A stretch of 64,000 nucleotides of DNA from Flagellimonas lutimaris. GTDB taxonomy: Bacteria; Bacteroidota; Bacteroidia; Flavobacteriales; Flavobacteriaceae. Shown here one piece after another: positions 17,945 to 26,647 of this stretch. The stretch spans positions 442,070-506,069 of the forward strand of contig NZ_QXFH01000077.1 in NCBI RefSeq assembly GCF_003581615.1. The letters are read 5' to 3'. How positions within the stretch are numbered: the stretch's first letter is position 1; every line of letters begins with the position of its first letter. A model generated the notes under the pieces. It worked only from the letters and a program-made list of their open reading frames with translations. It was not told the DNA's origin and searched no databases. The position numbers and the translations under genes are program-made.

Positions 17945-20425
17945 TTAATATTGTCCTTCGTCATCATCTCCACCACCTTGTCTTCCGCCTCGCTGACGTT
18001 GCTCCTTAGGTTGGTTAAATCGATATATAAAAGATAAGTTAACCTGTCTTTGCCTCCATTGGAACTCACTGTCCGATGTAAAAGTAGGTGTTTGTGTAAA
18101 TGATCGGCGTTTTCTTGAGTTGAACAAGTCACTAACATTTAATGAAAGTGTGGCCTTGTCGTCAAACAGATCTTTACTTACTGCTAGGTTTAAAGAGAAT
18201 ATCGGGTCCGATTCTGTTTGTGCATTTTGCCTAGGCCCAATATAAAAGGAGTTGGCCTGTAGCTCTATTTTTCCAGGTAATGTAAACTTGGAGCTCAAAC
18301 GGGTAAAATAGCTTGAGTTGGTCGTTCCATAATCAACACCATTGAATGATCCGTCCGAGGAGAAAGTAAAGAAGTTAAAACTTCCGTTCATTCGCCACCA
18401 TTTAGCAGGACTATAAATTATTCCAGCCTCCGCACCAATACGTTCGTTAGTAGACAAGTTGATGGGAACCCTTCGGATAATCTGGATACCATCTGAAGTA
18501 AATTGACCGGTATTTTCTGTAATAAATTCAAAAGATTGTGTTTCTCGTTGATAGTAAACAGAAGAGGTGAATGTTATCTTTTTCCATCTTTTCATGTAAC
18601 CAAGGTCAAATGCATTGGCAAAGGCAGGGTCCAAATCTGGATTTCCCTGAAAAACGTTGGTTCTACTGGATCTAGATGGGAATGGGTTAATAAACCAACC
18701 CCTAGGCCTGTTTATTCTCCTGTTATAACCAAGAGAAATATTTTGGGTTTTCGAAATTTCGTAAACCAAATTCACGGTTGGGAAAAGTCCTAAATAGTTC
18801 TTATCAAAGTTAAGATCAACATCTTCACCTACAAGTTCTTCCAAGGCCTGACTATCAATACTGGCATCTACTTCACCTCTTAACTCAGTATTTTCCAAAC
18901 GTAAACCAAGTAGAACGGAAAACTTGCCGTATTTGTTACCGTATTGGGTGTAAAGGGCATTTACATTTTCGTGATACGTAAATATGTTGGTGAGGTCTTG
19001 ATTGGTAATGAAATTACCCGTTCCTTGATCAAGAGTGTCCAACTGGTAATCGTTTACTTCTTTTTTAAAGGTACCACGATAGCCCGCTTCAAATTGCGCA
19101 TCACCCATAGGCAATACGTAATCAATCTGGGCCAAAATGTCATCTTGTTTTTGCTTCTCGTAAATATTTTCCAGAGCAATTAGACTGTCAGTTGGAATGG
19201 AGCGGTCTTCTCGGATTTCCGTCAATACATCTTCATTATCATAGGAATACTGAAAATCTGCGGTCAATTTTTGTCCGTTGTCATCAATGTTATTGGTGTA
19301 ATTAAAAGAGAATTGCCGGCTATTGTCTTTCTCAGCTTGGTCTTCTGTTCTAAATGTTCTACTGTTAAGGCTTCCATCAGAAAATCGTTGGTTATCATTT
19401 TCTGTCAAATCGTTCTCATCTGACCATCTATAGAAGAAACTACCTGTAATGGACGATTTTTCTGTTAAGAAATACTCCATTCCCAAGTTTATGTTGAAAC
19501 CATCGTCATTTCGACTAATATCCCTGTCTTCGTAAATTCTATCAAATTCACTTTGTTCGGACAGATAGGTATTATCATTGTAACCACCTCCTGGAGATTC
19601 TCTGTGAAAATAACCTAGAGTGTTAAATATATTGAACTTCTCAGTTCTGATATTAAAGTTGGTAGTGGCCCGAGCATTAAAAGGGATTCCTCCCGTAAGA
19701 TTAACGGAACCGTTGACCCCCAAAGTTTTCTCTTTTTTGAGTACAATATTCAAAATACCTGCCGTTCCTTCAGCATCATAACGAGCAGAAGGACTGGTGA
19801 TCACCTCTACCTTTTCAATAGCATCGGCTGGTAGTTGCTGTAGTACATCGGTTGAACCAAAACCAGCCAAAGCGGATGGCTTACCATTAATAAGGATACG
19901 AACATTATCATTACCTCTTAAACTTATACCTCCTTCTACATCAACGGAAACAGATGGTATGTTGCCCAATGCATCACTTACGTTACCGCCACTCGTGGTA
20001 ATATCTTTTCCAATATTGTATACTTTTTTATCCAACCGTACCTCTACAGTGGTTTTTTCACCGACGACCTCAACCTCTGCGAGCTGGGCAACATCTGGCG
20101 ATAAGGTAATGGAACCTAGGTTTGTGTTTGAGTTATAGGTTTGCCCTTTTAGCGAATAAGTTTTGTAAGATATATATTCAACACTGATATTATAGGTTCC
20201 AGGACCTGCCTCTACTTCAAAATTACCCGAGATATCTGTTATTCCTCCGGTAACTTGGTCTGGGTTTTCGGCATTCTGCAATACAAATGTGGCATATTCC
20301 AGAGGTTGTCCAGAATCTGAATCTATTACCTTTCCCGAAATTTTAATAGGTCTTTGTCTTTGTTGGGCTATACCTTGAAAAGTGGACAAGGTTAAAAGTA
20401 GTATAGGAATGATAATCCTTTGCAT
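17945..20425 (-). CDS. TonB-dependent receptor / outer membrane beta-barrel protein
   Basis: 826 residues with a signal peptide (IIIPILLLTLSTFQGIAQ). A carboxypeptidase regulatory-like domain (~30-105, ISGKVIDSDSGQPLEYATF) is followed by a plug domain (~115-225, with GNIPSVSVDVEGGISLRGNDNV and GTAGILNIVLKK) and a ~600-residue beta-barrel. The end is unusual for the family: a Gln/Arg/Gly-rich then acidic tail (RQRGGRQGGGDDDEGQY) after the last barrel strand motif (QVNLSFIYRFN). The type is that of flavobacterial outer-membrane beta-barrel family receptors; the ligand is unknown and no SusD partner is adjacent. The ATG at 20425 is chosen over a TTG at 20446 because the TTG lacks a signal-peptide start. 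Confidence 0.9.
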   Translation of the reverse strand: MQRIIIPILLLTLSTFQGIAQQRQRPIKISGKVIDSDSGQPLEYATFVLQNAENPDQVTGGITDISGNFEVEAGPGTYNISVEYISYKTYSLKGQTYNSNTNLGSITLSPDVAQLAEVEVVGEKTTVEVRLDKKVYNIGKDITTSGGNVSDALGNIPSVSVDVEGGISLRGNDNVRILINGKPSALAGFGSTDVLQQLPADAIEKVEVITSPSARYDAEGTAGILNIVLKKEKTLGVNGSVNLTGGIPFNARATTNFNIRTEKFNIFNTLGYFHRESPGGGYNDNTYLSEQSEFDRIYEDRDISRNDDGFNINLGMEYFLTEKSSITGSFFYRWSDENDLTENDNQRFSDGSLNSRTFRTEDQAEKDNSRQFSFNYTNNIDDNGQKLTADFQYSYDNEDVLTEIREDRSIPTDSLIALENIYEKQKQDDILAQIDYVLPMGDAQFEAGYRGTFKKEVNDYQLDTLDQGTGNFITNQDLTNIFTYHENVNALYTQYGNKYGKFSVLLGLRLENTELRGEVDASIDSQALEELVGEDVDLNFDKNYLGLFPTVNLVYEISKTQNISLGYNRRINRPRGWFINPFPSRSSRTNVFQGNPDLDPAFANAFDLGYMKRWKKITFTSSVYYQRETQSFEFITENTGQFTSDGIQIIRRVPINLSTNERIGAEAGIIYSPAKWWRMNGSFNFFTFSSDGSFNGVDYGTTNSSYFTRLSSKFTLPGKIELQANSFYIGPRQNAQTESDPIFSLNLAVSKDLFDDKATLSLNVSDLFNSRKRRSFTQTPTFTSDSEFQWRQRQVNLSFIYRFNQPKEQRQRGGRQGGGDDDEGQY

Positions 20426-20447
20426 AGTTTGATTTTTACTATGCAAA
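20419..20447 (-). promoter_or_regulatory. Perfect hairpin enclosing the receptor start codon
   Basis: TTTGCATAGT and ACTATGCAAA form a 10-bp inverted repeat with a 9-base loop. In the mRNA of the receptor the start codon AUG lies within the 3' arm, so folding would hide it. It could also be a palindromic operator in DNA. The structure is seen; function is inferred. Confidence 0.45.
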
Positions 20448-20526
20448 AATTGTTTGAAAAAAAGAGGGCATAAAATATTTACCCCTCAACAACATATTTG
20501 ATCCTGCGAATGACCTTAAAGAATTG

Positions 20527-21012
20527 TTAATCCCTGCTTTTCTTTTTCTTCTTCTTCTTTTTCTTCTTGGCCTTGAATCGATTTTCTTGGAGTTCCATAA
20601 AGGCTTCATATTTATCCTCGGGAAGACCTGCCTTTAATTCTGCGTCTTGACGCCTTTTTATTTTTTCAACCTCCTCTTTCATTTTAAGAGGTTCCAACTC
20701 CAATATTTGAAGTTCTATTCGTTGCTGTACAGATTGAACAAGAGTAGTTCTTACAATGGCCTCTTCAAAAGGGTCTAAACCTAATGCTTCCGTGATAGAA
20801 GGCATTTGTCCGTCCACAAGTTCCTCGGCGGTAGGAGGAGTTTCGTCTTTTTGAGTTTCCACAGGACCTGCTTGCGGAATTGCGCTCCGACCTCTACCGT
20901 ACATACTACGTCTGCCGTAGGGTGATCCATAACCGTATTGTGCAGACAGGTCGTTAAAGGCCAAAACACCAATTAGTAAGGTAATATAGAACAGGGTTTG
21001 CGTACTTTTCAT
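20527..21012 (-). CDS. Exported protein with poly-lysine C-terminus
   Basis: 161 residues. A signal peptide (1-24, ending LSAQ) is followed by a Gly/Tyr/Arg-rich stretch (YGYGSPYGRRSMYGRGR), a proline-rich linker, a helical middle (about 65-140, LGLDPFEEAIVRTTL...) and a tail with ten consecutive lysines before SRD. The helical part resembles small periplasmic chaperone-like helical domains only in general appearance. It is 100 bases upstream of the receptor gene on the same strand and may share its transcript. No family recognised. Confidence 0.75.
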   Translation of the reverse strand: MKSTQTLFYITLLIGVLAFNDLSAQYGYGSPYGRRSMYGRGRSAIPQAGPVETQKDETPPTAEELVDGQMPSITEALGLDPFEEAIVRTTLVQSVQQRIELQILELEPLKMKEEVEKIKRRQDAELKAGLPEDKYEAFMELQENRFKAKKKKKKKKKKSRD

Positions 21013-21080
21013 GGGATAAAGATACTATTTAGGTTTAATTTATGCTTGGAACCTATGTTAAATGTAATTGGATATCAGGA

Positions 21081-21422
21081 TTATAGCAATTTGGAAATAT
21101 TTTCTGGAGGCCTGCCCACGACAGCCTTTTTCCCATTGACAACAATGGGCCGTTCTATCAATTTTGGGTTTTCGGCCATAGCGGTAATCACCTCATCATC
21201 CGATAAGGTTTTACCTTTAAACTTCTCTTTCCAGATGGCTTCGGTCTTTCGAACCAAATCAATTGGAGAAATCCCCAAATACTCAATTATTGTTTGCAAT
21301 TCTTCCTTGCTAGGAACATCATCCAAGTATTTTACAACTTCGAACTCTTTTCCAGATTTTTCAAGAATGGCCAATCCTTCTCTGGATTTTCTGCATCGTG
21401 GATTATGGTATATTTTAATCAT
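21081..21422 (-). CDS. arsC: ArsC family (glutaredoxin-dependent arsenate reductase-like) protein
   Basis: 113 residues, the standard length. The active-site segment NPRCRKSREGL holds the single catalytic cysteine near residue 10, and RPIVVNGKKAVVGRPPE is the conserved substrate-binding part (arginines of the ArsC fold). It starts 10 bases after the end of prfB on the same strand, so it is likely cotranscribed; no other arsenic genes are near, so a general thiol-oxidoreductase or Spx-like role is possible. Arsenate reduction is the family function, not shown here. Confidence 0.85.
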   Translation of the reverse strand: MIKIYHNPRCRKSREGLAILEKSGKEFEVVKYLDDVPSKEELQTIIEYLGISPIDLVRKTEAIWKEKFKGKTLSDDEVITAMAENPKLIERPIVVNGKKAVVGRPPENISKLL

Positions 21423-21432
21423 GATTCTTTTG

Positions 21433-22534
21433 TTATTCCTGTTCTTCTTTTTGCCCCATCATCATTAAATAGGCTTTTAAAAAGGCATCCAAGTCTCCGT
21501 CCATTACGGCATCCACATTGCCGGTTTCTTCTCCTGTGCGCACATCTTTGACCAATTTATAGGGATGCATCACGTAGTTACGAATTTGTGACCCCCACTC
21601 AATCTTCATTTTTGAGGATTCAATTTCGGCTCGAGCCTCTTGTTTTTTACGAAGCTCTATTTCGTACAACTGAGATTTCAACATTTTCATGGCCGTAGCC
21701 CTGTTATCGTGCTGTGAACGTGAATCTGAACACGAGATTTGAATTCCAGTAGGTTTATGCACTAATTGAACTTTGGTTTCCACTTTGTTCACATTTTGCC
21801 CTCCAGCACCACTGGAACGTGCTGTAGTAATTTCAATATCTGATGGGTTTACTTCAATTTCAATACTGTCGTCCACCAGTGGATACACATAAACGGAAGC
21901 AAAGGAAGTATGTCTTTTAGCGTTACTGTCAAAAGGGGAGATGCGCACCAAACGATGTACCCCATTTTCACCTTTGAGCCATCCAAAGGCATATTCACCT
22001 TCAATTTCCAATGTAACGGTCTTGATTCCGGCTACATCCCCTGCCTGGTAGTTGAGTTCTTTAATTTTATAGCCGTTCTTTTCGGCCCACATCATATACA
22101 TACGCATAAGCATGGAGGCCCAATCGCAGCTTTCCGTACCACCAGCTCCTGCCGTAATTTGCAGTACGGCTGTAAGTTCGTCACCTTCGTCCGAAAGCAT
22201 ATTGCGGAACTCCAGTTTTTCAATGGCCAATTGGGATTTGTCAAACTGTTTGGTGACTTCTTCTTCGGAAACCTCACCAGCTTGTTGAAATTCCATAAGC
22301 ACCTCAAGGTCGCCAATCAATGTTTTGGCTTCCTCAAAATCTTCTACCCAGTTCTTTTTGGATTTAATAGACTGCATTTGTTTTTGGGCTTCTTGCGGAT
22401 TATCCCAAAAACCTGGAGCGAGGGTTTTTTCTTCCTCGTTTTCTATTTCAATAAGTTTGGCATCAATGTCAAAGATACCTCCTTAACGCACCAAGGCGCT
22501 CAATAAGATCTTTCTGCTGATCTGTGGTTACCAT
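21433..22534 (-). CDS. prfB: Peptide chain release factor 2, with programmed +1 frameshift
   Basis: RF2 reads UGA and UAA stop codons. The coding sequence is in two frames: codons 1-21 (22534-22472, [10 protein letters not shown]...RRYL), then an in-frame UGA at 22471-22469; skipping one base (22471) continues with Asp at 22470 to the stop at 21433, giving 366 residues, the normal RF2 length. The hallmark motifs follow: the SPF stop-codon recognition tripeptide (RISPFDS) and the catalytic GGQ (GAGGQNVNK). Reading only from the ATG at 22377 would lose 52 residues of domain 1. ArsC-like gene follows 10 bases later. The frameshift makes RF2 self-regulating. Confidence 0.96.
22468..22484 (-). promoter_or_regulatory. 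prfB: prfB autoregulatory frameshift signal
   Basis: In mRNA sense the bases are AAGGAGG-UAU-CUU-UGA-C: a Shine-Dalgarno-like AGGAGG (22483-22478), three bases, the slippery CUU and the poorly terminating UGA followed by C. This is the classical layout; low RF2 lets the ribosome slip by +1 onto GAC. Confidence 0.95.
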
Positions 22535-22759
22535 GTATTCTATTTTGAGGTAAAAATAAGTTTCTTTCTGCACATGACCTTGCGTTAGATGGAATACTAT
22601 TTATAAAATCAAAATATTAGATAGAGGGTAGAAAAAAACGAAATACATAAAAATTTTGATTCAATTTCATCAAATTTTCACTTATTGATACATATGATTT
22701 TTTGACAGGGATATTTAAAATGATTTCCATATTTTTAAGCTCAATATTTCAACCAGGTT

Positions 22760-25162
22760 ATGAAGAACACTACTACGCTCATCGCTTTATTTTATTTTGT
22801 GTGCACCTCCTTAGGGGCACAAACCTTTGAAAAGGCAAAAGACTTTCAAAAATTCAATGGTTTTTTCAATTTTTATTATGATGATTCCAGCGACAAAATC
22901 TACCTTCAGGTAGATGACCTGGAAACAGATTTTTTATATGTCTATTCCCTTAGCAGCGGAATAGGAAGCAACGATATTGGTCTTGACCGAGGACAATTGG
23001 GTAATGAACAGGTTGTGTATTTCAAAAAAGCAGGGAAAAAACTGCTTTTGGTTCAGCCCAATCAAAAATTTAGGGCCATCACCGATAACGAATTGGAAAG
23101 AAAATCTGTAGAGCAGGCCTTTGCAAAATCTATTTTGGAGGGTTTCGAAATTGTCGAAGAATCCAAGGGAAGTTACCTTATAGATTTTACCGATTTTTTA
23201 ATGCGAGATGCCCATGGGGTTTCCAATAGATTAAAAAGAGCTAAGCAAGGCTCCTATAGCCTGGACAAGTCGAAAAGTGCTTTGGCCTTTGACCGCACCA
23301 AAGCTTTCCCAAAAAATGTAGAGTTTGATGTAGCCCTTACCTTTAAGGGGGACCCACAGGGTGCTTGGATTCGTTCTGTAGCACCAACGGCTAGTTTGGT
23401 CACTGTAGCACAGCACCATTCATTGATCGAACTTCCTGACGATAATTTTGAGAAGCGACTTTTTGATACGCGCAGTGGAGGCTACCCTTTTTCTTATTTT
23501 GATTACGCAACTCCTGTCCAAGAATCGTTGGTAAAAAGATTTATTAGAAGGCACCGTTTAGAAAAGAAAGACCCGAACGCCGAAGTAAGCGAAGCAGTAG
23601 AACCAATTATATATTATTTGGATAACGGTACTCCAGAACCAGTGCGTTCTGCTTTGTTGGACGGAGGTAAATGGTGGAACCAAGCCTTTGAAGCTGCAGG
23701 ATACAAAAATGCATTCCAAATGAAAATGCTTCCAGATGATGCTGACCCTCTAGATGTTCGTTACAATGTGGTGCAATGGGTACACCGTTCCACAAGAGGA
23801 TGGAGCTATGGAGCTAGTGTTGTTGACCCACGAACAGGAGAAATTCTGAAAGGCCATGTTAGTTTGGGAAGTCTTCGCATCCGTCAAGATTTTATGATTG
23901 CTCAAGCATTAATGAACAAACCATTTGAAGAAAGAGACGATAATTATGAGCCAATGTTGGAATTGGCCTTGGCGAGAATCCGTCAACTTTCCGCACACGA
24001 AATCGGACATACACTTGGTTTCACACATAATTTTGCAGCTAGCACCAACAATAGAGCTTCCGTAATGGATTACCCTCACCCACAGTTTGAGTTGGAAGGT
24101 GGTGAAATCAAATTTGATAATGCTTATGATACAGGAATTGGGGAATGGGACAAGGTTATTGTTGCCTTTGCATATTCCGATTTTCCCAGTAATACCGATG
24201 AAGAAGAGGCCTTGAATGCTATTTTAAAGAAAGCCCAAGACGATGGACTACGTTACATATCCGATCAAGATGCCCGTCCAAAAGGAGGTGCACATGCATT
24301 GGCTCACTTGTGGGATAATGGGAAAAATGCTGGTCAAGAGTTGGAAAGTATGTTAGAGATACGAGAAAAGGCCATCGAGAATTTTTCAGTAGATAATATT
24401 AGAAGTGGTGAGGCTTATTCAGTTTTGGAAGATGTTTTTGTACCACTTTATTTCTTCCACAGATATCAAACCGAAGCCGTTTCCAAAGTAATAGGAGGTT
24501 TGGATTACAATTATGCTGTTAAAGATGGAGGTCAAACGCCTGTTAAACCCATAAATGAAACTATTCAGGAAGCAGCTATGGAATCAATCCTTAAAACATT
24601 GGATGCTGAAGTTATTGCTGTTCCCAAGGATAAATTGGACCTTTTTCCTCCGAGAGCGATTGGTTTTGGTCGTTCCAGGGAATCTTTTAAAGGAAGAACA
24701 GGCGTGAGTTTTGATGCACTTTCCGTTGCTGAGACTGCTGCAGATATGACATTGGAATTATTGCTGCATCCAGAACGTGCATCACGATTGATTCAGCAAA
24801 AGAGCTTGGATAAAGGACAAATGGGGTTACAAGAAGTATTGGATGAAACCATAAAAGGTACTTTTGACTTGTCTCACCGTGATGCTTACGAAGAAGAAGT
24901 GCAGAATACTATCAATTTTAGAGTGCTTTATCATATTATGAACTTGGCAGCTCATGATGATGTACACCCACAAGTAAATGCCATTGCCAATGAAGCTTTG
25001 AACAATTTAAAGACAAAATTGCTGAGTAATGGCAAAAACGCTATTTCTGCCGAAATGGTAAAAAGAATTGATGCTTTCATGAAAAAGCCTTCTGAATTTA
25101 AACTGATTCCAGTTTCCAAAATACCGGATGGGTCGCCCATTGGTATGGACTGCATGGACTAA
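22760..25162 (+). CDS. Secreted zinc-dependent metalloprotease (DUF5117/DUF4953-like, metzincin motif)
   Basis: 800 residues with a signal peptide (1-20, ending SLGAQ). The zinc motif HEIGHTLGFTH (His413, Glu414, His417, His423) is of the HExxHxxGxxH metzincin form, and a Met-turn (SVMDYPHP) follows about 15 residues later. The N-terminal ~350 residues are beta-rich and match what I know of the DUF5117/DUF5118 proteases of Bacteroidota. It is likely periplasmic or outer-membrane associated. It is followed after 8 bases by the threonine aldolase gene. Substrate not known. Confidence 0.88.
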   Translation: MKNTTTLIALFYFVCTSLGAQTFEKAKDFQKFNGFFNFYYDDSSDKIYLQVDDLETDFLYVYSLSSGIGSNDIGLDRGQLGNEQVVYFKKAGKKLLLVQPNQKFRAITDNELERKSVEQAFAKSILEGFEIVEESKGSYLIDFTDFLMRDAHGVSNRLKRAKQGSYSLDKSKSALAFDRTKAFPKNVEFDVALTFKGDPQGAWIRSVAPTASLVTVAQHHSLIELPDDNFEKRLFDTRSGGYPFSYFDYATPVQESLVKRFIRRHRLEKKDPNAEVSEAVEPIIYYLDNGTPEPVRSALLDGGKWWNQAFEAAGYKNAFQMKMLPDDADPLDVRYNVVQWVHRSTRGWSYGASVVDPRTGEILKGHVSLGSLRIRQDFMIAQALMNKPFEERDDNYEPMLELALARIRQLSAHEIGHTLGFTHNFAASTNNRASVMDYPHPQFELEGGEIKFDNAYDTGIGEWDKVIVAFAYSDFPSNTDEEEALNAILKKAQDDGLRYISDQDARPKGGAHALAHLWDNGKNAGQELESMLEIREKAIENFSVDNIRSGEAYSVLEDVFVPLYFFHRYQTEAVSKVIGGLDYNYAVKDGGQTPVKPINETIQEAAMESILKTLDAEVIAVPKDKLDLFPPRAIGFGRSRESFKGRTGVSFDALSVAETAADMTLELLLHPERASRLIQQKSLDKGQMGLQEVLDETIKGTFDLSHRDAYEEEVQNTINFRVLYHIMNLAAHDDVHPQVNAIANEALNNLKTKLLSNGKNAISAEMVKRIDAFMKKPSEFKLIPVSKIPDGSPIGMDCMD

Positions 25163-25170
25163 ATTATTTT

Positions 25171-26196
25171 ATGGAAATAAACTTAATAAGTGACACCGTC
25201 ACAAGGCCTTCAGCAGGAATGTTGGAGGCCATGATGAATGCTAAAGTAGGGGACGATGTTTTTAAAAACGACCCTACTGTAAACGAATTAGAATCCAAGG
25301 TAGCTGAATATTTTGGCATGGAAGCAGCACTGTTTTTCCCCAGTGGCACCATGACCAACCAAACTGCGATAAAAATCCACACCCAACCTGGAGACCAGTT
25401 GATTTGTGATAAATATGCACACGTCTACAATTACGAAGGGGGAGGAGTTAGCTTCAACAGTGGGGTGTCTTGTAAATTGGTCGACGGTGACCGCGGAATG
25501 ATGACGGCCGAACAGGTCGAAGCATCCATCAACCCACCCGATTTTTACCATAGCCCATTAACCTCATTGGTTTGTATAGAAAACACTACGAACAAAGGAG
25601 GGGGAGCCTGTTGGGATTTTGAGGAATTGAAAAAAATCCGAAAAGTCTGTGACGAGCACAATCTAAAATATCATTTGGATGGTGCCCGACTTTGGAACGC
25701 TTTGGTAAAAAAGGGGGAGGACCCAAAAGCTTACGGAAAGTTGTTTGATACCATCAGCGTATGTTTAAGTAAAGGTATGGGATGCCCTGTGGGTTCCGTT
25801 TTGGTTGGAAGTAAAGATGATATTGACAAAGCCTTGCGCATCCGTAAAATTTTTGGAGGCGGTATGCGTCAATCGGGATATTTGGCTGCAGCAGGCATCT
25901 ACGCCTTTGAAAATAATGTAGAACGATTGGCGGAAGATCACAAAAAAGCGGACGAAATAGGGGAGGTGCTCCAATCTTTGGATTTCATTAAAAAAGTGGA
26001 GCCGATTGAGACCAATATCATCATTTTTGAAATTGATGAATCCAAATTGTCATCTGAGGCATTTTTGGAGCAATTGACCAAAAATCAAGTATCCATCATT
26101 GGGATGGGACAAGGAAAATTGCGCATCGTCACCCATTTGGATTATACCGATGGCATGCACCAGCATTTCTTAAAAGTCTTGAAAAGTATAGGATGA
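25171..26196 (+). CDS. Low-specificity L-threonine aldolase (PLP)
   Basis: 341-residue fold-type I PLP enzyme of the beta-eliminating lyase/threonine aldolase group, cleaving threonine or allo-threonine to glycine and acetaldehyde. Features are SDTVTRPS at the start, FPSGTMTNQ (phosphate binding), HLDGARLWNA with the cofactor-binding Asp, and the Schiff-base lysine in CLSKGMGCPVGS. It follows the protease gene by 8 bases and is probably cotranscribed although the functions are unrelated. A palindromic repeat begins one base after its stop codon. Confidence 0.92.
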   Translation: MEINLISDTVTRPSAGMLEAMMNAKVGDDVFKNDPTVNELESKVAEYFGMEAALFFPSGTMTNQTAIKIHTQPGDQLICDKYAHVYNYEGGGVSFNSGVSCKLVDGDRGMMTAEQVEASINPPDFYHSPLTSLVCIENTTNKGGGACWDFEELKKIRKVCDEHNLKYHLDGARLWNALVKKGEDPKAYGKLFDTISVCLSKGMGCPVGSVLVGSKDDIDKALRIRKIFGGGMRQSGYLAAAGIYAFENNVERLAEDHKKADEIGEVLQSLDFIKKVEPIETNIIIFEIDESKLSSEAFLEQLTKNQVSIIGMGQGKLRIVTHLDYTDGMHQHFLKVLKSIG

Positions 26197-26197
26197 T

Positions 26198-26256
26198 TGT
26201 CACTTCGAGCGGAGTCGAGAAGTGTATTAGGGGTCTCGACTGCGCTCGACCTGACA
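26198..26256. repeat. REP-like palindromic element (family A)
   Basis: Two 23-base arms (26198-26220 and 26234-26256) are inverted copies with three mismatches; the core is TTCGAGCG.AGTCGAGA. It fills the gap between the convergent threonine aldolase and YbaB genes, where it may end transcription from both sides. Such elements are common and dispersed in flavobacterial genomes. Confidence 0.8.
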
Positions 26257-26260
26257 TTTA

Positions 26261-26587
26261 TTATTTCATAAATGCATCCATTCCAGGAATGTTCGGCATG
26301 CCCTCTTTGGCCACGGCTGCTAATTCAGCTTCATTTACTTTGCTCGCTTTTTCAATGGCCTTGTTCAGTGTCAGTACTAGATAATCTTCCAATTGCTCTT
26401 TATCTTCCAATAGCGAATCATCAATGGAAATAGACTTTATTTCGCGGTTAGCGGTAAGTGTCACTTTCAAGAATCCGTCGGTAGACTCTTCATCAATCAT
26501 CACGGTATTTAAACGCTCCTTTGTGGCTTCCACTTTCTTTTGGGTTTCTTTAATTTTACCCATCATTCCCATAAGATCTCCAAACAT
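26261..26587 (-). CDS. YbaB/EbfC family nucleoid-associated protein
   Basis: 108 residues, the standard length. Starts [20 protein letters not shown] with the typical Met-rich helix, then a beta-hairpin core ([15 protein letters not shown]) and a final helix with [13 protein letters not shown]. YbaB proteins form DNA-binding dimers with a tweezer shape. In many bacteria it is next to dnaX or recR; here it is alone, between the aldolase and the S9 peptidase genes. Confidence 0.9.
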   Translation of the reverse strand: MFGDLMGMMGKIKETQKKVEATKERLNTVMIDEESTDGFLKVTLTANREIKSISIDDSLLEDKEQLEDYLVLTLNKAIEKASKVNEAELAAVAKEGMPNIPGMDAFMK

Positions 26588-26647
26588 AATTTTCTTTATT
26601 TAACAAGTGTATTGTCAAAAGTAGTAATTTGGTTAAAACACTGACCC

